Source of the DNA: Botryosphaeria dothidea
Lineage: Eukaryota; Ascomycota; Dothideomycetes; Botryosphaeriales; Botryosphaeriaceae
Assembly: GCA_011503125.2 (NCBI GenBank)
Contig: WWBZ02000073.1
Span: 1,178,001-1,242,000 of the forward strand
Length of the DNA stretch: 64,000 nt
Direction of reading: 5' to 3'
Shown here: positions 34,975 to 46,319 of the stretch, piece by piece
Layout of the letters: each line of letters begins with the position of its first letter
Position numbering within the stretch: position 1 is the stretch's first letter
Made by a program: the position numbers and the translations under genes
Notes under the pieces: model-generated
The model's database searches: none
The model's input: the letters and a program-made list of their open reading frames with translations, nothing else
What the model was told of the DNA's origin: nothing

Positions 34975-35976
34975 ATGGTGCGGACGCGCGCCAGCAAGAC
35001 TCAGCTAGCAGAGCTGCCCCAGGCCGCCCATGGCTCCACCTCCGAGCAAACACCGCCCGCCGACGACACGCGCTCGCAGCCTGGCGAGACCGAGACCCTG
35101 CACGGCGGACGAGACATCACCCGACCTGCCTCCACCTTCAGCCGCGCCCTCCAGCGTTTCCAGTACACTGAGAGTCTCGACACCAGTCCGGGGACACCCG
35201 CCTCCCCGCAAGCAGTCGCCCCCAGATCCGGCTTGAAGCGCGCCAGAACCACCCAAGCTCTCACCACCGCTGCCAATGGAGCCGCCTCGCCCTCGCCTGC
35301 GAAGAAGCGACGCGAGTCGAGCAAGTACGCCCCTCCGTCCAAGTATGCCCATCTCAAGCCGCTTACCGACATCCTCGAACCGAACCTGATCTGCGTCTTC
35401 GTGGGATTCAACCCGGGCGTGCGGACCGCCACGGCCGGTCACGCTTACGCGCATCCTTCAAACTTGTTTTGGAAGTTGTTGCACTCATCGGGCTGCACCG
35501 ACCGACTGTGTCGTCCGGAAGAGGATGTGGATCTGCCGCGCTTGTACGCAATGGGGAACACTAACCTTGTGTCGCGTCCGAGCAAGAACGAAGCCGAGTT
35601 GTCTAAGATCGAGATGGCTGCTGGTACGCCCATTCTCGAGGCCAAGATCCGGGAGTACAAACCTGAGGCTGTGTGCATCGTCGGGAAAGGCATATGGGAG
35701 GCTATATGGCGGCACCGTTACGGCCGCAACCCCTCCAAGGCTGAGTTCAAGTACGGCTGGCAGGACGAGAAGGAGAACGTTGGAAAACCCGAGCTCCGGA
35801 GCGCTGCGGATGATAAAACAAACGTCTGGCCAGGCGCGCGTGTTTTCGTCGCCACGGCTACCAGTGGTCTGGCGGCCTCCACTAAGCCAGCGGAGAAAGA
35901 GGCCATCTGGAGACCGTTCGGTCAGTGGGTCAAGCAGAGGAGAGAAGAGCGCTTGGCGGCTCCGTCATCGGGCTGA
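34975..35976 (+). CDS. G/T(U) mismatch-specific thymine/uracil DNA glycosylase (TDG/MUG family)
   Basis: This is a single exon of 333 residues. A disordered basic N-terminus (about 1-120, with the nuclear-signal-like AKKRRES) precedes the catalytic domain. Motif A, VGFNPG (N146, equivalent to the catalytic Asn of human TDG), is followed by GHAYAHPSNLFWKLLHSSG. The later strand VATATSGLAAS corresponds to the C-terminal recognition motif. The enzyme removes T or U mispaired with G, protecting against cytosine deamination in the nucleus. The ATG at 34975 is the first of the frame. A tail of about 25 residues (FGQWVKQRREERLAAP) ends the protein. Confidence 0.93.
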   Translation: MVRTRASKTQLAELPQAAHGSTSEQTPPADDTRSQPGETETLHGGRDITRPASTFSRALQRFQYTESLDTSPGTPASPQAVAPRSGLKRARTTQALTTAANGAASPSPAKKRRESSKYAPPSKYAHLKPLTDILEPNLICVFVGFNPGVRTATAGHAYAHPSNLFWKLLHSSGCTDRLCRPEEDVDLPRLYAMGNTNLVSRPSKNEAELSKIEMAAGTPILEAKIREYKPEAVCIVGKGIWEAIWRHRYGRNPSKAEFKYGWQDEKENVGKPELRSAADDKTNVWPGARVFVATATSGLAASTKPAEKEAIWRPFGQWVKQRREERLAAPSSG

Positions 35977-36780
35977 ATGCTCGTGAGTTCTGTGATTCCA
36001 CTTCCGTCACCACGATCCCCTGAGCTGGCGCCATGTGGACCGGTGACGAGCTCATGATCGAATGAAGGCAGTCTGACCAGGCCCCGCCGGCCTCGAACCG
36101 GGTTTGTCTTCTCGTAGTGGATTCAGCTGGCTGCATTTCGCGCCTTGTCCACCATGTCACCGAGCCCCACTTGACACCGCTGGCACTGAACGAAGCAGCG
36201 GTCATGGGACCTTACACAAGACTACCGTCAATGCAAGGTACGAGAGGGCCTAGATCCTATTTTTTGCTTTTCATTGAAACGACGGGCTGTTGCGGTTGCC
36301 TGACAGTGTCACGATACTGAGCAGCTGAATATGTCCCACCAATTGCGTCATGCATGTAGATCAGCCCCAGCCGAAAATAAACAACACCATGAACATATGC
36401 AATCGAGCCTGAGGGCTAATGCGACGAGTGGAAGATACCGCAAAGTGAGAGTTCTTACGACAGGATCGGCAGATACCGCGGGAGAATAGCTTTTGCCTCA
36501 CGGTATGTCTCATTGATGAAAAGTCAAAATAGAGCCATGAAAGCAATCGATGTCGCTGCGTATATACCCTTCATAAATATTTACAGTTAATTCCAAATGA
36601 AGACCCAAGACATCATGTCCCGTCCAGATCAATGCGGCCGCCCAAATGCAATCCTTCCAGGTATGTTGTGTACGCCATTACCAGTCCGTCGTAATGCAAG
36701 TAAGATGGTTGAACTCCGGCCTAAAGGAAGCAAGACCTGAAACGCCTTCATTAAGAACCAATACACGATGATACATGCCC
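35977..36780. other. Convergent 3' intergenic region, 0.8 kb
   Basis: The interval holds the 3' flanks of the glycosylase and the small heat-shock gene. Nothing recognised. A TCGAACC sequence near 36093 does not form a tRNA T-arm. Confidence 0.5.
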
Positions 36781-37539
36781 TTACTCGCAGTCCTCAATAT
36801 TCACCTGCGTCTGGTTCCCGCCTTTCCTCACGACCTTGGGAACCAGGACTCTCAACAGACCCTGGCCCAACCGCGCCCTAATTGCCGACGCATCAACGTC
36901 CGTTGGGAAGGTGAATGTCCGCTGGTAGTGGCCGGTCCTCCGCTCGCTCAGCCACTCTCTCACTTCCGGCTTGCTCGGCTGCGCCTCAATACCCTTGCCG
37001 CCGGCATCCTCATCGTGCTCCTCGTCCACGGCCATGTCTTCGCCGTGGTCGCTCGCGCTCGACGTCGACGCAGCGCTGCTAGTGCTGCTGCTGCTCGACC
37101 CGACGCTGTCGACGCGAATCGGCCGCAGCAGGCCCCACTCGACCTCGAGGTCGACCTTCTCGATGGTCGCCTCGACGCTCAGCGTGCGCCGGTCGATCCA
37201 GTCGAGGCGCACCGCGTCGCGGTCGCCGATGCCGGGCAGCTCGCCCTCCAGGTAGAAGGCCGACGCCGTCTCGCGCACGTCGAAGTCGGGCGCCAGCGCC
37301 TCGCGGCGGCGCGAGCGCAGGCGCTGCTGGATGGCCAGCGCGTGCGCGTGCGCGCCGTAGGGGTCGATGGTCTTGAGGATGCGGCGCAGTTGCTGCTGCT
37401 GTTGGGGCGTCGGGTGCGGTTTTGTTGTCGTTGAAGGGGTGGAGGGAGGGTTCTTGTGCGCGGCCGTCGCCGTGGCGGCGGCCGTGGGCGAGCGCGTCAC
37501 CGTGTGGGCGTGGTGCGTGCTGCAGGGGAGGCGCGCCAT
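36781..37539 (-). CDS. Small heat-shock protein (Hsp20/alpha-crystallin)
   Basis: This is an intronless frame of 252 residues. The alpha-crystallin domain starts near residue 86 (DFDVRETASAFYLEGELPGI) and ends with ERRTGHYQRTFTFPTDVD, then the GLLRVLVPKV strand near the C-terminus. It is split by an insertion of about 50 residues rich in Ser and acidic residues (SSSSSTSS, DEEHDEDAGG), larger than the linker common in fungal Hsp20 proteins. The N-terminus is low-complexity (Thr/Ala/Pro, Q5). Small HSPs are ATP-independent holdases forming oligomers in the cytosol. No clear heat-shock element triplet was seen upstream. Confidence 0.9.
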   Translation of the reverse strand: MARLPCSTHHAHTVTRSPTAAATATAAHKNPPSTPSTTTKPHPTPQQQQQLRRILKTIDPYGAHAHALAIQQRLRSRRREALAPDFDVRETASAFYLEGELPGIGDRDAVRLDWIDRRTLSVEATIEKVDLEVEWGLLRPIRVDSVGSSSSSTSSAASTSSASDHGEDMAVDEEHDEDAGGKGIEAQPSKPEVREWLSERRTGHYQRTFTFPTDVDASAIRARLGQGLLRVLVPKVVRKGGNQTQVNIEDCE

Positions 37540-39755
37540 CGCGTGGGGGCTGGTGGTGGAGGCCGGGACGACGGGGAGGGGGAGGATGGCCGCCGTTTTG
37601 ATGGTCGTGGGGGTGTTTTTGTGTGGGAGGGACTTGTAGCGGAGAGGCGACTGTGGCGTGCTCGGAGGGAGCTCGTGGGAACAGTGGTGCTTGGTGGGTG
37701 TGGGCGGAGGGGAGAGGTCCGGTGGTGCTAGTTTTATTGCCGTTTTGGGTAAGGCGGAATGTGGTTCACGGCGGCGATGCGCGACGGTTGCTGGTCAATT
37801 GGATTGAGAGGAGATTGTTCGACGGGCTTGCTGGAAGGCAGCGGGCTTGATATGAAGAAAGACGGGAAAAGCAAATCCGTGATTTGGACCAAACGACGGT
37901 GGTCCTTATAGGGCGTGAGACAGGTACCGCAGATGGGCATGGTCTGACGTCTGGTGTGCTGCACTCCACGCTGCGCGCACCCGCCAAACCATGCTCGCTC
38001 CGTTCCCGTCTACTCCGCACACGGGTAATGGGCAGCGCGTGGGTTGACGGAAGGGAGGGGGTGGTGGTGGTGGGCGTTGGTGATGGCGTGAGATGGAGCG
38101 AACAGACCAACGCAGGCGGGCAGGGGAAAAAAGGGTCTCCCCAGCCGCGACCAGAACGCGCCCGCCGCCCGAAAAGCTTGGCCCGACTCTGGCCATCAAA
38201 AAGGTTATCGAGCAGCACGGCTGACTGACGCCAGCGGAGCTGCGGACAGGCCAATGTGCGCTGGTGTACAATCGAGATGTGGGCGCACGGCCTTGGGCGA
38301 ATTCCGTGCTGCTATCGCGTCGTCGAAAGATCACGGCACCGCGACGTCAGTTGTCATGGCTCGCATGTGCTGGTGGTTTTGGCCTTCTGACAAGCCCCCC
38401 CGGGCATTGCATATGCTTCTGGCTTCCACCAATTCTCCACCCCGCAGCGGTAACTCCGCAGCTCCTTCCCACCAAGTGAACGACTCTCGGCAAATGGGCA
38501 GAGGCGGGCTGTAGATCTGACCCTTGGCCTCGCATCTGCCGGGCGTAATGGAAATTGGAGAACGGGCATGACGTGACTCGCACGCTTCGACACCACGTCT
38601 CAACACCGCATCGAGATGGGCGGGCGCCGCATTGCACGATGGTCAGCGCACAGTTGGAGGCATATGGCCCCCAAACAAGGCCGGCGCATCAGGCGAGGTG
38701 TGCAAACGGGCAGTGAAACGAAAATTCCAAATCCCCAGCCCGGACGGACGACACGCACCCCTTGCAGTGCGCGAGGGCGAGGGCGAGTCGCAAAACGGAC
38801 CGGGAGGGCGGATTGAAGGATCTCGAAGCGTTGAGGAGCAAGAGTCAGGAAGAGGGCTGAGAGGCGGCGGCGGGCTTTGCTGGGAGAAACGCCCCATGCG
38901 CACCATCATCACCCCAGATGAATGTCACACCACCGGAGAAGCGAAAAGGCGGTGCCAATGCCGCACTGCCCCTTCCGGCTAGCCGCCTGCCCGAAGCGGC
39001 TCGCGCGGTCGCGAACAACACCAGCTTGCCTCTTTGGGCTGCTCCAGCCAGCAAAACACCAGCGAACAAAGAGCAATCCAGCACGTCTGGTTGGCCGTAC
39101 ATTCGGACTGCCGCGTGCGCCGGAAGCACCTCCCAGACGTGCCGCGTCCACACGGAACAACCCGCGTTGCCGCGCGAGTTCGCGAGCTCCATCCAAACAC
39201 TACCTACCGCAAACGCACGCCCAAACCGCGCGCCAGCCCTGTAAACACGTGGTTGTGGCCCCACCGCCAACATCGCCTGATGATGATGACGGCTGATGAA
39301 CAGCCCAGCCCTGCCTCGCCCGGGCAGGCAACCAACACAATCGTGGACATGCCGCTGTGTGGCACGGCCCGCTGCTGCTGGAGCCCGTAAGCCCTGTTTT
39401 TTCTCCTCCCTTGGCCTTGGAAAAGGGATTCGCGGGATCAAGCGAGCGAAACACCTCCAACGGGGAAAAGGCACATGCTTGTGACAGGGGCATGGGAGCA
39501 TTTTCATCAGACGAGCGGATTTGCGCGGCGCCACGCTTCGGGTGCCCTTGGGACCTGAAAAAAAGAGACGAAGCAATCCGAAGGATTATTTCTACTGCTT
39601 CGGCACTCTCCTCCCCCCCTCTCGCTCCCTTTTGCGGATCATCACCATCGAGCCTCACCAGGTGTTGACAGCCAGCAACACCATCAACCATCCAACCCTT
39701 ACCCGAAGCGGGAGTTACCTCAACCTTTTCCCAAGCCCAAACAACCAACAAGCGT
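37540..39755. other. Divergent intergenic region, 2.2 kb
   Basis: The region is GC-rich, with long overlapping frames on both strands (for example 243 codons, minus, 38845-39576) whose translations are Arg/Ala/Pro/Ser-rich composition shadows. No gene or repeat recognised. Confidence 0.45.
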
Positions 39756-40641
39756 ATGACCATCTACGATCCGTACACAGCACTGCTCGACGCGTCGTCT
39801 CCGGTCTCTTCGTCCCCGTCCTCCTCCCGGCCATCGACCTCCTCTTCCCATGCCGCGGTGACACAACAGGGGGAGCGGCAGAAGCCCCACGAGAAACCGC
39901 ACCAGCAGTGCTTACCGCCACCACCCTACTCGCCCACCTTCCACCAGCACCCGTCGCTCCGAACAACCATCTTCGAGCCGGCCTCGTTCGAACATGGCGT
40001 ACTGGGTGGGTGTCAGCGATGCCTGGAGGGCCAAGCGTTGGTAAGTGCCCGAGCCAAGGCGCAGACCTTGTGTGAGCTGATCGAACCGTCCCGACCCGCG
40101 TGCGGAATGCAATCTGCGATCGTCGACATATCTTTGGCTGCGTGCCGTCATTATCGTCGTATTTTCGTGTTGCTCGTCGCCGTCGCTTGTTTCTTCATTT
40201 TGCCCTGCCTTCGCCCTTCTAACATACCCCCCCTTCTCCCGCCCTCCTCCTTGACCCTCTTGCCTTCGCAACACTCAGAATCCTTCTCAGCTTCGATCAG
40301 CCTCACAAATTCCTCCTGCATGGGGACACTCTCCCATCGCTCCATACCCTGCTCTTCACCACCATTCACCTCCTAACCAGTTCACCCCATCCAATCCCCT
40401 TCAAGACGACCGAGCTGACAACTTCCTCCTATAGAACCCTACCCCCTCCAGTCCCACCTTGAACACCATTGTCGACGCAACCGACAAGGACACGTCGACC
40501 CCACCCTCGCCGACCCGTCTCTCCGTCACCTTCTCGCCCAGCACCGCCGGCCCCAGCCAAAAGACGACGGCCTCGCACCACAGCCGCCCGCCGTCGCGCA
40601 CCTCGTCAACCGACCCGCACCAGCAAAAACAGCCACAATGA
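39756..40641 (+). CDS. Hypothetical Ser/Pro/Thr-rich protein, 163 residues
   Basis: Exon 1 (39756-40040, 95 codons) ends at a perfect GTAAGT donor. Exon 2 (40435-40641) starts after CTGAC...CTCCTATAG. The 394-nt intron is unusually long for this window. The joined protein is low-complexity: Ser-rich near residues 13-30, a PPPPYSP motif near 56, a short conserved-looking segment (GVLGGCQRCLEGQAL) at the junction, then SP/TP-rich sequence (TPPSPTRLSVTFSPS). No family is recognised. Strong splice signals in phase 0 and matching composition on both sides support the model; a third exon cannot be excluded. Confidence 0.55.
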
Positions 40642-42422
40642 CTATTGCGCATCAGCACCGGCGGCGAAGCTCTTTCTCATCCTCGTCCTCGCCAACAAAA
40701 GGACGAGAAGAAGAATAAGCGAACGTCGCCGATCGCTGCGAAAGGCTGCGCGTGGTGGCGGGTCAGCGACGACGCCGGCAAGCTATCAGCGATGAACGAA
40801 CGGCACGACGACGACGACGATGATAACCGAAGTGTTCCCCTGAACCAATGGCGATGGGGACCGACCGGCACAGCGACGACAAAACGATCTCGAGACCACG
40901 CGGAAACGAACGCTTAATGTACGATTAAGGTTGGATGCACATCATATCAAAGCGCGAGAGAGGAAGTAAAAAAAGAAAACAAGGGCCCATCGCTCCGATG
41001 GATCCGACATGCCGGCCGATGTGGCGCGGCGACAAATGCAGGCAACAGCGCGACTGCATGTGATTGGCGTTTATTGCTTTTCGGCGATGCATTCATGTTA
41101 GCTGGTGGGCCAAGCGCGGTATAAATAAATGGCATAATATCGGGCGATCGGAATTCTTCAATTCAAGGAAGTAATAGGCACGTAAGGGGCGTGCGGATAC
41201 ACCCGAGACTTTGCGGAGTTCGGAGCATTATTTTTTGTGCAACAGAGATATGCGTAAAGGCTTGCAGTTCCTGTTTGCGTGCTTTAGGCGCCTGCCGTTT
41301 TGCCGGGGGCCCTGGAGAGTGAGTGGAGCGGAGATGGGGGAAGTTGTCAAGAGAGACCGGAACATGGGTGCCACAATCGGGTACGAAAGAGGGGAGGGCG
41401 CAATGGTCGGACTTTCAGGCCTGGGCCTTACCGATCGGAAGAGACGGATTGCGTTGCTGCGTCGATGGGGTTAATACGAGAAAAGGGACTCATCGGCGAT
41501 CTCTCCACTACGCGAAGTCCATGAGTAATGAGGTAAGAGTGGAAGATGAAGACGAGAGAGAACGGACGCGCAAACAAAAGGGAGATGTGGGTCTTGCGGT
41601 TAGCAGCGACAAAACGCAGGAAAAAAAAAGACGGGGCGGGCAAATTTCAATCTCTAACCAATGCGAGCAAAAGACGGGCGCAATTGACATGTCGAAGACC
41701 GACAGGGAAAAGTTAAACAATCGATTCTGGCGCCTGTAGAACAGGTTTTCCGGAAGCTGTCATCCTACCCACCATCCACGAAGGCAGAACCGGAAACGCG
41801 ACCAGTCCTCTCTACTATTACCTTGTGCCGATTCTGCTCTTTCGAAGGGGAAAAAAAGCCAGACAGCCAAGATTGATGAAGGCATAAGACGTAAGGATCG
41901 TAAAGCCTTCTCATACCGGAAAAGCCGAGACGAATAGAAGAAAAAGCCGGGAAAAGTGTTCACCCCCTTCAGTTTGATCCCCCCCCCCCTTTTTTCCGAT
42001 TCATCCTTCGTCCCATTTTGTATCCTCCAATATGTCTGCGTCGGTGCCATTTTCATCAACCGAGGAATCGATGTCGTTGAGTATTCGAAAAGAAGAACCA
42101 TAGGAGATGTGAGAAGGTCAAGAGACAGCCATGTAACGCCGTGCTCCCCCAGCGCGTTCAGCCATACAAGAAAAAGCTTACTAGCGCGCTCTTCGTATCC
42201 CTTTAACGCCAGTAGCCACTGAACAGGAAAAAAGCAATAGAGATATGTGCGCCGGAAATGCCCATTTGCGCTTCGCATGTGTGTAAATGTGGCGGTGAGT
42301 GTGCAGGAGTGGGGGTGGTCGTGTACTCAAAAGATAGCGAGGAACAGAAAGTAATCGCATAGTGGTGACGAGCGCAAACAGCATTTGACGAGCATTTTTC
42401 GGTTTTTGGCGCAAGCTTGCGC
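40642..42422. other. Convergent intergenic region, 1.8 kb
   Basis: No credible gene. A run of 11 C followed by 7 T lies at 41979-41996, and an A-rich stretch near 41620. Short open frames are not protein-like. Confidence 0.45.
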
Positions 42423-43985
42423 TTAGCCTGGGCAGCCAGAAGGAGCGGGTGGACCGTTGTGGAGTTTCAGATCCATAACGTACTGCATCAGGCTGCAGTC
42501 CTCGCATTTGACGAGCGCCTGGAGCGCCTTGATGCGTGTCCTGAGCAATTGGTTCTCGTCTGCCAGCTGCTTCTTGTCCTTCTCCATTTGCTTGATGTAT
42601 GCTGTAGCGCTGGCCAAGACTACTGCTTTGCTGGGCTTCGAGGGGGTCGGCAAATCTTCGATGTCGCCACCCTCGCAACCCCTTGAAGATTGCTGAAGAG
42701 CGGGTACGACTCGCCTCAGCGAATCCAGCTGCGTGTTCAGGGATTCACGGTACTTCCGTTCGACCTGGTTGTGTGGCAAGCGGCGGCGGGTCTTGCCCTT
42801 TCCATCGCCAGCGTCCGCACCCTGCATGTTACCACCAGTATCCTCAGGTGAGTGCGAATCTGGGCTGCTCTCGTTCTTAAGCGCCGACTGCTGTTGCTGC
42901 TGAGCTTGTTGCTGCTGCGGCTCGGCGGTGCCTGAGGTGCTCTTGCTGAACAGCCGACCGGAGGGCTCTCGGCTGGACTCGCTTTCGCTGCGCTTCAAAC
43001 GCGGCCGCGACTGGATCTCAACCACGCCTTCGGGCGATTCCTTGGAGGGAATTGGGTCCTGGGTCAGCAGAGACGAGTCGATCGTTCCGCTAAAACTGGT
43101 ACTTTCTGTGTTGGCAAAGAGGAACGGTGCACAGGCACCTCCGCAAGTGGATGGGTTAGGTGGGGTCCCTTCCTTGCTGTGGTTGGGGCAAAGTGGCGAG
43201 GTCCAGCAAGCGGAGAGCGTGTCGGCCTTGTCGGCATTCCGGTTCCGCTTTGTCGTAAGATCAGTCTCAGGGACCTCATTGACGGTGTCCAGCGTCGATA
43301 CTGAGTTCTTTGCTGCGCCTCGGGGTCCTTGCGGGAAGGTGAGATCTTCAACGTAAGCAGCTGAGCGCGGGTCCTGTGGGAAAGCGGTCACGAAGTTCTG
43401 CTGGATCTCTTGCAGTGAGGTGGTAGTGGGCACGTCAGGTGGCGGCTTGTTCTGCTGCCGTTGCTGGGCAGCTACAGACTGATTGGTCTGCGACTGCGGC
43501 TGGCCCATGGTGTTGGTGGGACGTTGCTGCTGGAATTGGGGCATGCGGTTATTCGGGTCGGTCAGGTCAACAACTTCGTTGAAATTCTCAGGCGACGAGT
43601 CGGAGGTCGAGCCAGCCAGCGTCACGGCGCCCAACGGTTCCAAAACCTCAAGGTCGCTGAGAAAGTAGTTGTTAGGGTCATTGTAGAAGGCATCGGAGAA
43701 GTAAGTTTCCTGGTTTCCGTTCTCATACGGGCTGAAGTCGGGTGGACCCTGGACGGAAGCCTGCAAGCCCTGACCGGCAGGAGCTGAACTGGTGGTGACA
43801 TGGGACTGCTGCGACTGCTGGCGACCCGGGTGCTGAGGCAGCTGCATGTGGAGCTGGGGCCGGGCCTGCTGCTGCTGTTGCTGGCGCTGTTGCTGCTGTT
43901 GCTGTTGGGCGGATGGCTGGTCCCAGCGGTCGTTTTGCTGGTTGAGGCCGTCGTCCGCTAGGAATGAACTCCAGTTGAGAGCCAT
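42423..43985 (-). CDS. bHLH-zipper transcription factor with SREBP-type basic region
   Basis: This is a single frame of 520 residues. The N-terminal 400 residues are disordered, with poly-Gln runs (two stretches near residues 27-41, others near 355-370) and Asn/Ser/Pro-rich activation-like sequence. The bHLH domain is at about 400-466: LPHNQVERKYRESLN carries Tyr where most bHLH proteins have Arg, the SREBP hallmark that broadens binding from E-box to sterol-response-type sites. Helix 2 (SKAVVLASATAYIKQMEKD) runs into a leucine-zipper-like helix. Unlike true SREBP precursors it ends about 30 residues later (CEDCSLMQYVMDLKLHNG) with no membrane segments, so it is probably a constitutively soluble nuclear factor. 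I give no gene symbol. Confidence 0.88.
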   Translation of the reverse strand: MALNWSSFLADDGLNQQNDRWDQPSAQQQQQQQRQQQQQQARPQLHMQLPQHPGRQQSQQSHVTTSSAPAGQGLQASVQGPPDFSPYENGNQETYFSDAFYNDPNNYFLSDLEVLEPLGAVTLAGSTSDSSPENFNEVVDLTDPNNRMPQFQQQRPTNTMGQPQSQTNQSVAAQQRQQNKPPPDVPTTTSLQEIQQNFVTAFPQDPRSAAYVEDLTFPQGPRGAAKNSVSTLDTVNEVPETDLTTKRNRNADKADTLSACWTSPLCPNHSKEGTPPNPSTCGGACAPFLFANTESTSFSGTIDSSLLTQDPIPSKESPEGVVEIQSRPRLKRSESESSREPSGRLFSKSTSGTAEPQQQQAQQQQQSALKNESSPDSHSPEDTGGNMQGADAGDGKGKTRRRLPHNQVERKYRESLNTQLDSLRRVVPALQQSSRGCEGGDIEDLPTPSKPSKAVVLASATAYIKQMEKDKKQLADENQLLRTRIKALQALVKCEDCSLMQYVMDLKLHNGPPAPSGCPG

Positions 43986-46319
43986 CCCTGGCGACGAGCA
44001 GTGATCAAGGCCTGGGTGGCGGTCTGTCGCAGGTCAACGCTGGCGGCTGCGGTGCTGGGCGTCCGAGAAAGGGCCACGCGTGCGGTCGCAAGAAGCTTAG
44101 GTAATCGGGGTCCTGGCGGGTGGGTGGTGAGAGCGCCGGGGGAGGGTTCAGCAGGCGGCGCTCGGCGGGCGTGGGGAGCTAGTTGTAGAGCTGGGGTGGA
44201 AGGGTATGGTCGTGAGGATCGGTGGTGAAGTGCATTCGAGGTGCGAGGCGAAGGGTCGGTCAGCGATGACGAGATGGCTGGCACGAATTTTGTCCTGGCA
44301 CAAGAGTCCGGTGTGGTTACCGAGCAGCAGCCTCCGTGATGCCCCTCCTTAAGACTGGGGCCCGACCTTGTGTTTCGCCAGAGGGGCGGAATGCGTCGGG
44401 TGCTCAGGACTTGCGCATCGGGGAGCGCCAGGGCAAGCGCAGGCGGACAGCAGGCGCAGCGCCAAGGGGCGCGAGCAGCAGATCCTTGGGACTCGCCGCG
44501 CGCTCTGGCGTTGCCCACAGCGGAAAGATCAGGCCACTTTGTGCATGGGGGTGGTTCGATCCTGGCAGCGCGCGCCTGTCATAAGCACCCGCCGCCCAAA
44601 GCGAGCCCCAGGCCCTGAGCGACACCTGCCGATTCCTAGACGCGCTGCGCGGTAGCCCGTGCAACGTGCTCAGAGCAGCGGAGGACAGGAAGAAGAAAAG
44701 AGCGGCAGATGACGGCCGTTGTCCTGTCCAGCACGCGCGGGCTGCTCCCGCGCAGCCGAGCCGGCCCTAGCGCCGTATAATAATACAATACGCTTCGCCT
44801 GCGCCGTCAGGCTGTCTCACCGGCCACCGGGCGTCGACGCTGGAACCCCGTCTGTCGCCGCCGCCGCTGTGCCCGAGCTCCGCGGCCGCAGCGGCCTTCG
44901 TTCCTCTAGTCCCGACCGCACGCATACGGCAAGCCAGATGGAGCAATGCAATCTACGGGTGGGCCTCCGCCAGCATCGAGCACCACCCAGCACCCACCAC
45001 CGGCGAATGCAATGCGCGAGAACCGGTTTTCACGGCCTGCGCGAGTAGTGTCCCGGGCCGTAGCACTGGGATGCATCCCGCGTTGTGCAGCGCCTCCCTG
45101 CTTTTGGCAAAAAAGTGTCGCCGCCCGTCGCGCCCCTCGATATTGCAAGCACACCACGATGATGCTCAGGCTTCCCGCCTACTGCGTGCTGTCTATACAT
45201 ATATGTAATGCGTGCGCCGCCGCGGCTGGGAAGCGCCGCCAGTGGCCTCTCACACCACGCCCGTTACTTACTTTTTCTCTGGCGCCCGCCCGGACCCTCT
45301 TTTTGCACGCACAACTGCACCGGGATTGACGTTATAGCGATTAATTATAGCTCCATACACCACGACCGCGTTTGAGGCCTATTTTGCACTAACCAAGACC
45401 CTGGCCAACCGCGGGCGTCTCAGCGCCATGTGCCAGCTGCCGTCCCGCCGTTACCTTGATCAGGCTTGGGCCAACGCCTCTGCCGTTTCTTATTCCATCC
45501 AGCCCAGCGCCTCACAGTGCGTATGCACGATGCTGGTAGCACATTCTCCAGAAGGAAAGGAGCCCCGGGGGGAATTGGCGTTGAACCCCGCACCTGGGTC
45601 AAAGATGTGCGCCGCGGCATGTCCGCTTGCGACCACGCGCAGCTAAGACACGCAAACCTCGTCTCTTGGCGCGGAGGCCGAGAACACCTCAGGCAAGAAA
45701 GAATCTCTATCTCCGTAGCGAGCCTGTTCCGGCAGACAGATCTCTTCGCCTCGCCCCTCCCCTGCTCCTGCTCGACGGCGAACAGTGGGGTTCTCCAGCC
45801 AGGCAGCGTGCGTTGTGGGTCAAGTGGCGGATAACCCGCGCAGATCAACACTTGATCTCTCGTCTGCGCCGCTTTTCCCGCAGGCTAACGAACTTACTCT
45901 GCTCATTGGGGTAACCTTGGGACGTCTCGGATGCGGGCGGCTTCCTGTTTCAGCACCCTCGCAAAAGCACTGGCCATGGCGAGAAGAGTCTGTGAGATAC
46001 GCGCTGGCCCTCCTCCTGGTGCGTGAAGAAAATCGCCCCAAAGGGACCAGGCCTGGACCCTGTAGAGAACGGAGAGTTCGGGCCAGCTCCCCGAGTGGAA
46101 CTCCTCACCGGTCGCTTACGAGATACAGTGTCGATGCTGAAGATGATCCTTCGCCCTAGAAATGCTGTGCTGGCGGTGGAGTATGCAAGGAAGAATCTTC
46201 GCCTTCACGACTCGGAAGGATCCCACTCTTCCAAAATGGTCTTTGACCGGAGGTGTATCCGCGGCTACAACAGCTCGGGAGATAATCTGATTGGCGTGTT
46301 CGCGCCCCGGACCGTGTTT
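43986..46319. other. Intergenic region, 2.3 kb
   Basis: The interval lies upstream of the bHLH gene and downstream of the RING-H2 gene. GC-rich overlapping frames have no recognisable product. GGTTCGATCC at 44548 and GTTGAACCCC at 45579 resemble tRNA B-boxes, but the flanks do not fold as tRNA. Confidence 0.45.

Noticed and set aside
38845..39763. Overlapping long minus-strand frames of 187-243 codons
   Set aside because: GC-rich, Arg/Ala/Pro-biased translations with no motif, equally long frames on the other strand, and no splice logic.
44500..44575. GGTTCGATCC resembling a tRNA B-box
   Set aside because: Flanking bases do not form the T-stem and no A-box at suitable distance gives a cloverleaf.
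45555..45650. tRNA-like boxes around GTTGAACCCC (minus strand GGGGTTCAACGCC)
   Set aside because: The T-stem cannot pair at its third and fourth positions and no acceptor or anticodon arm fits.
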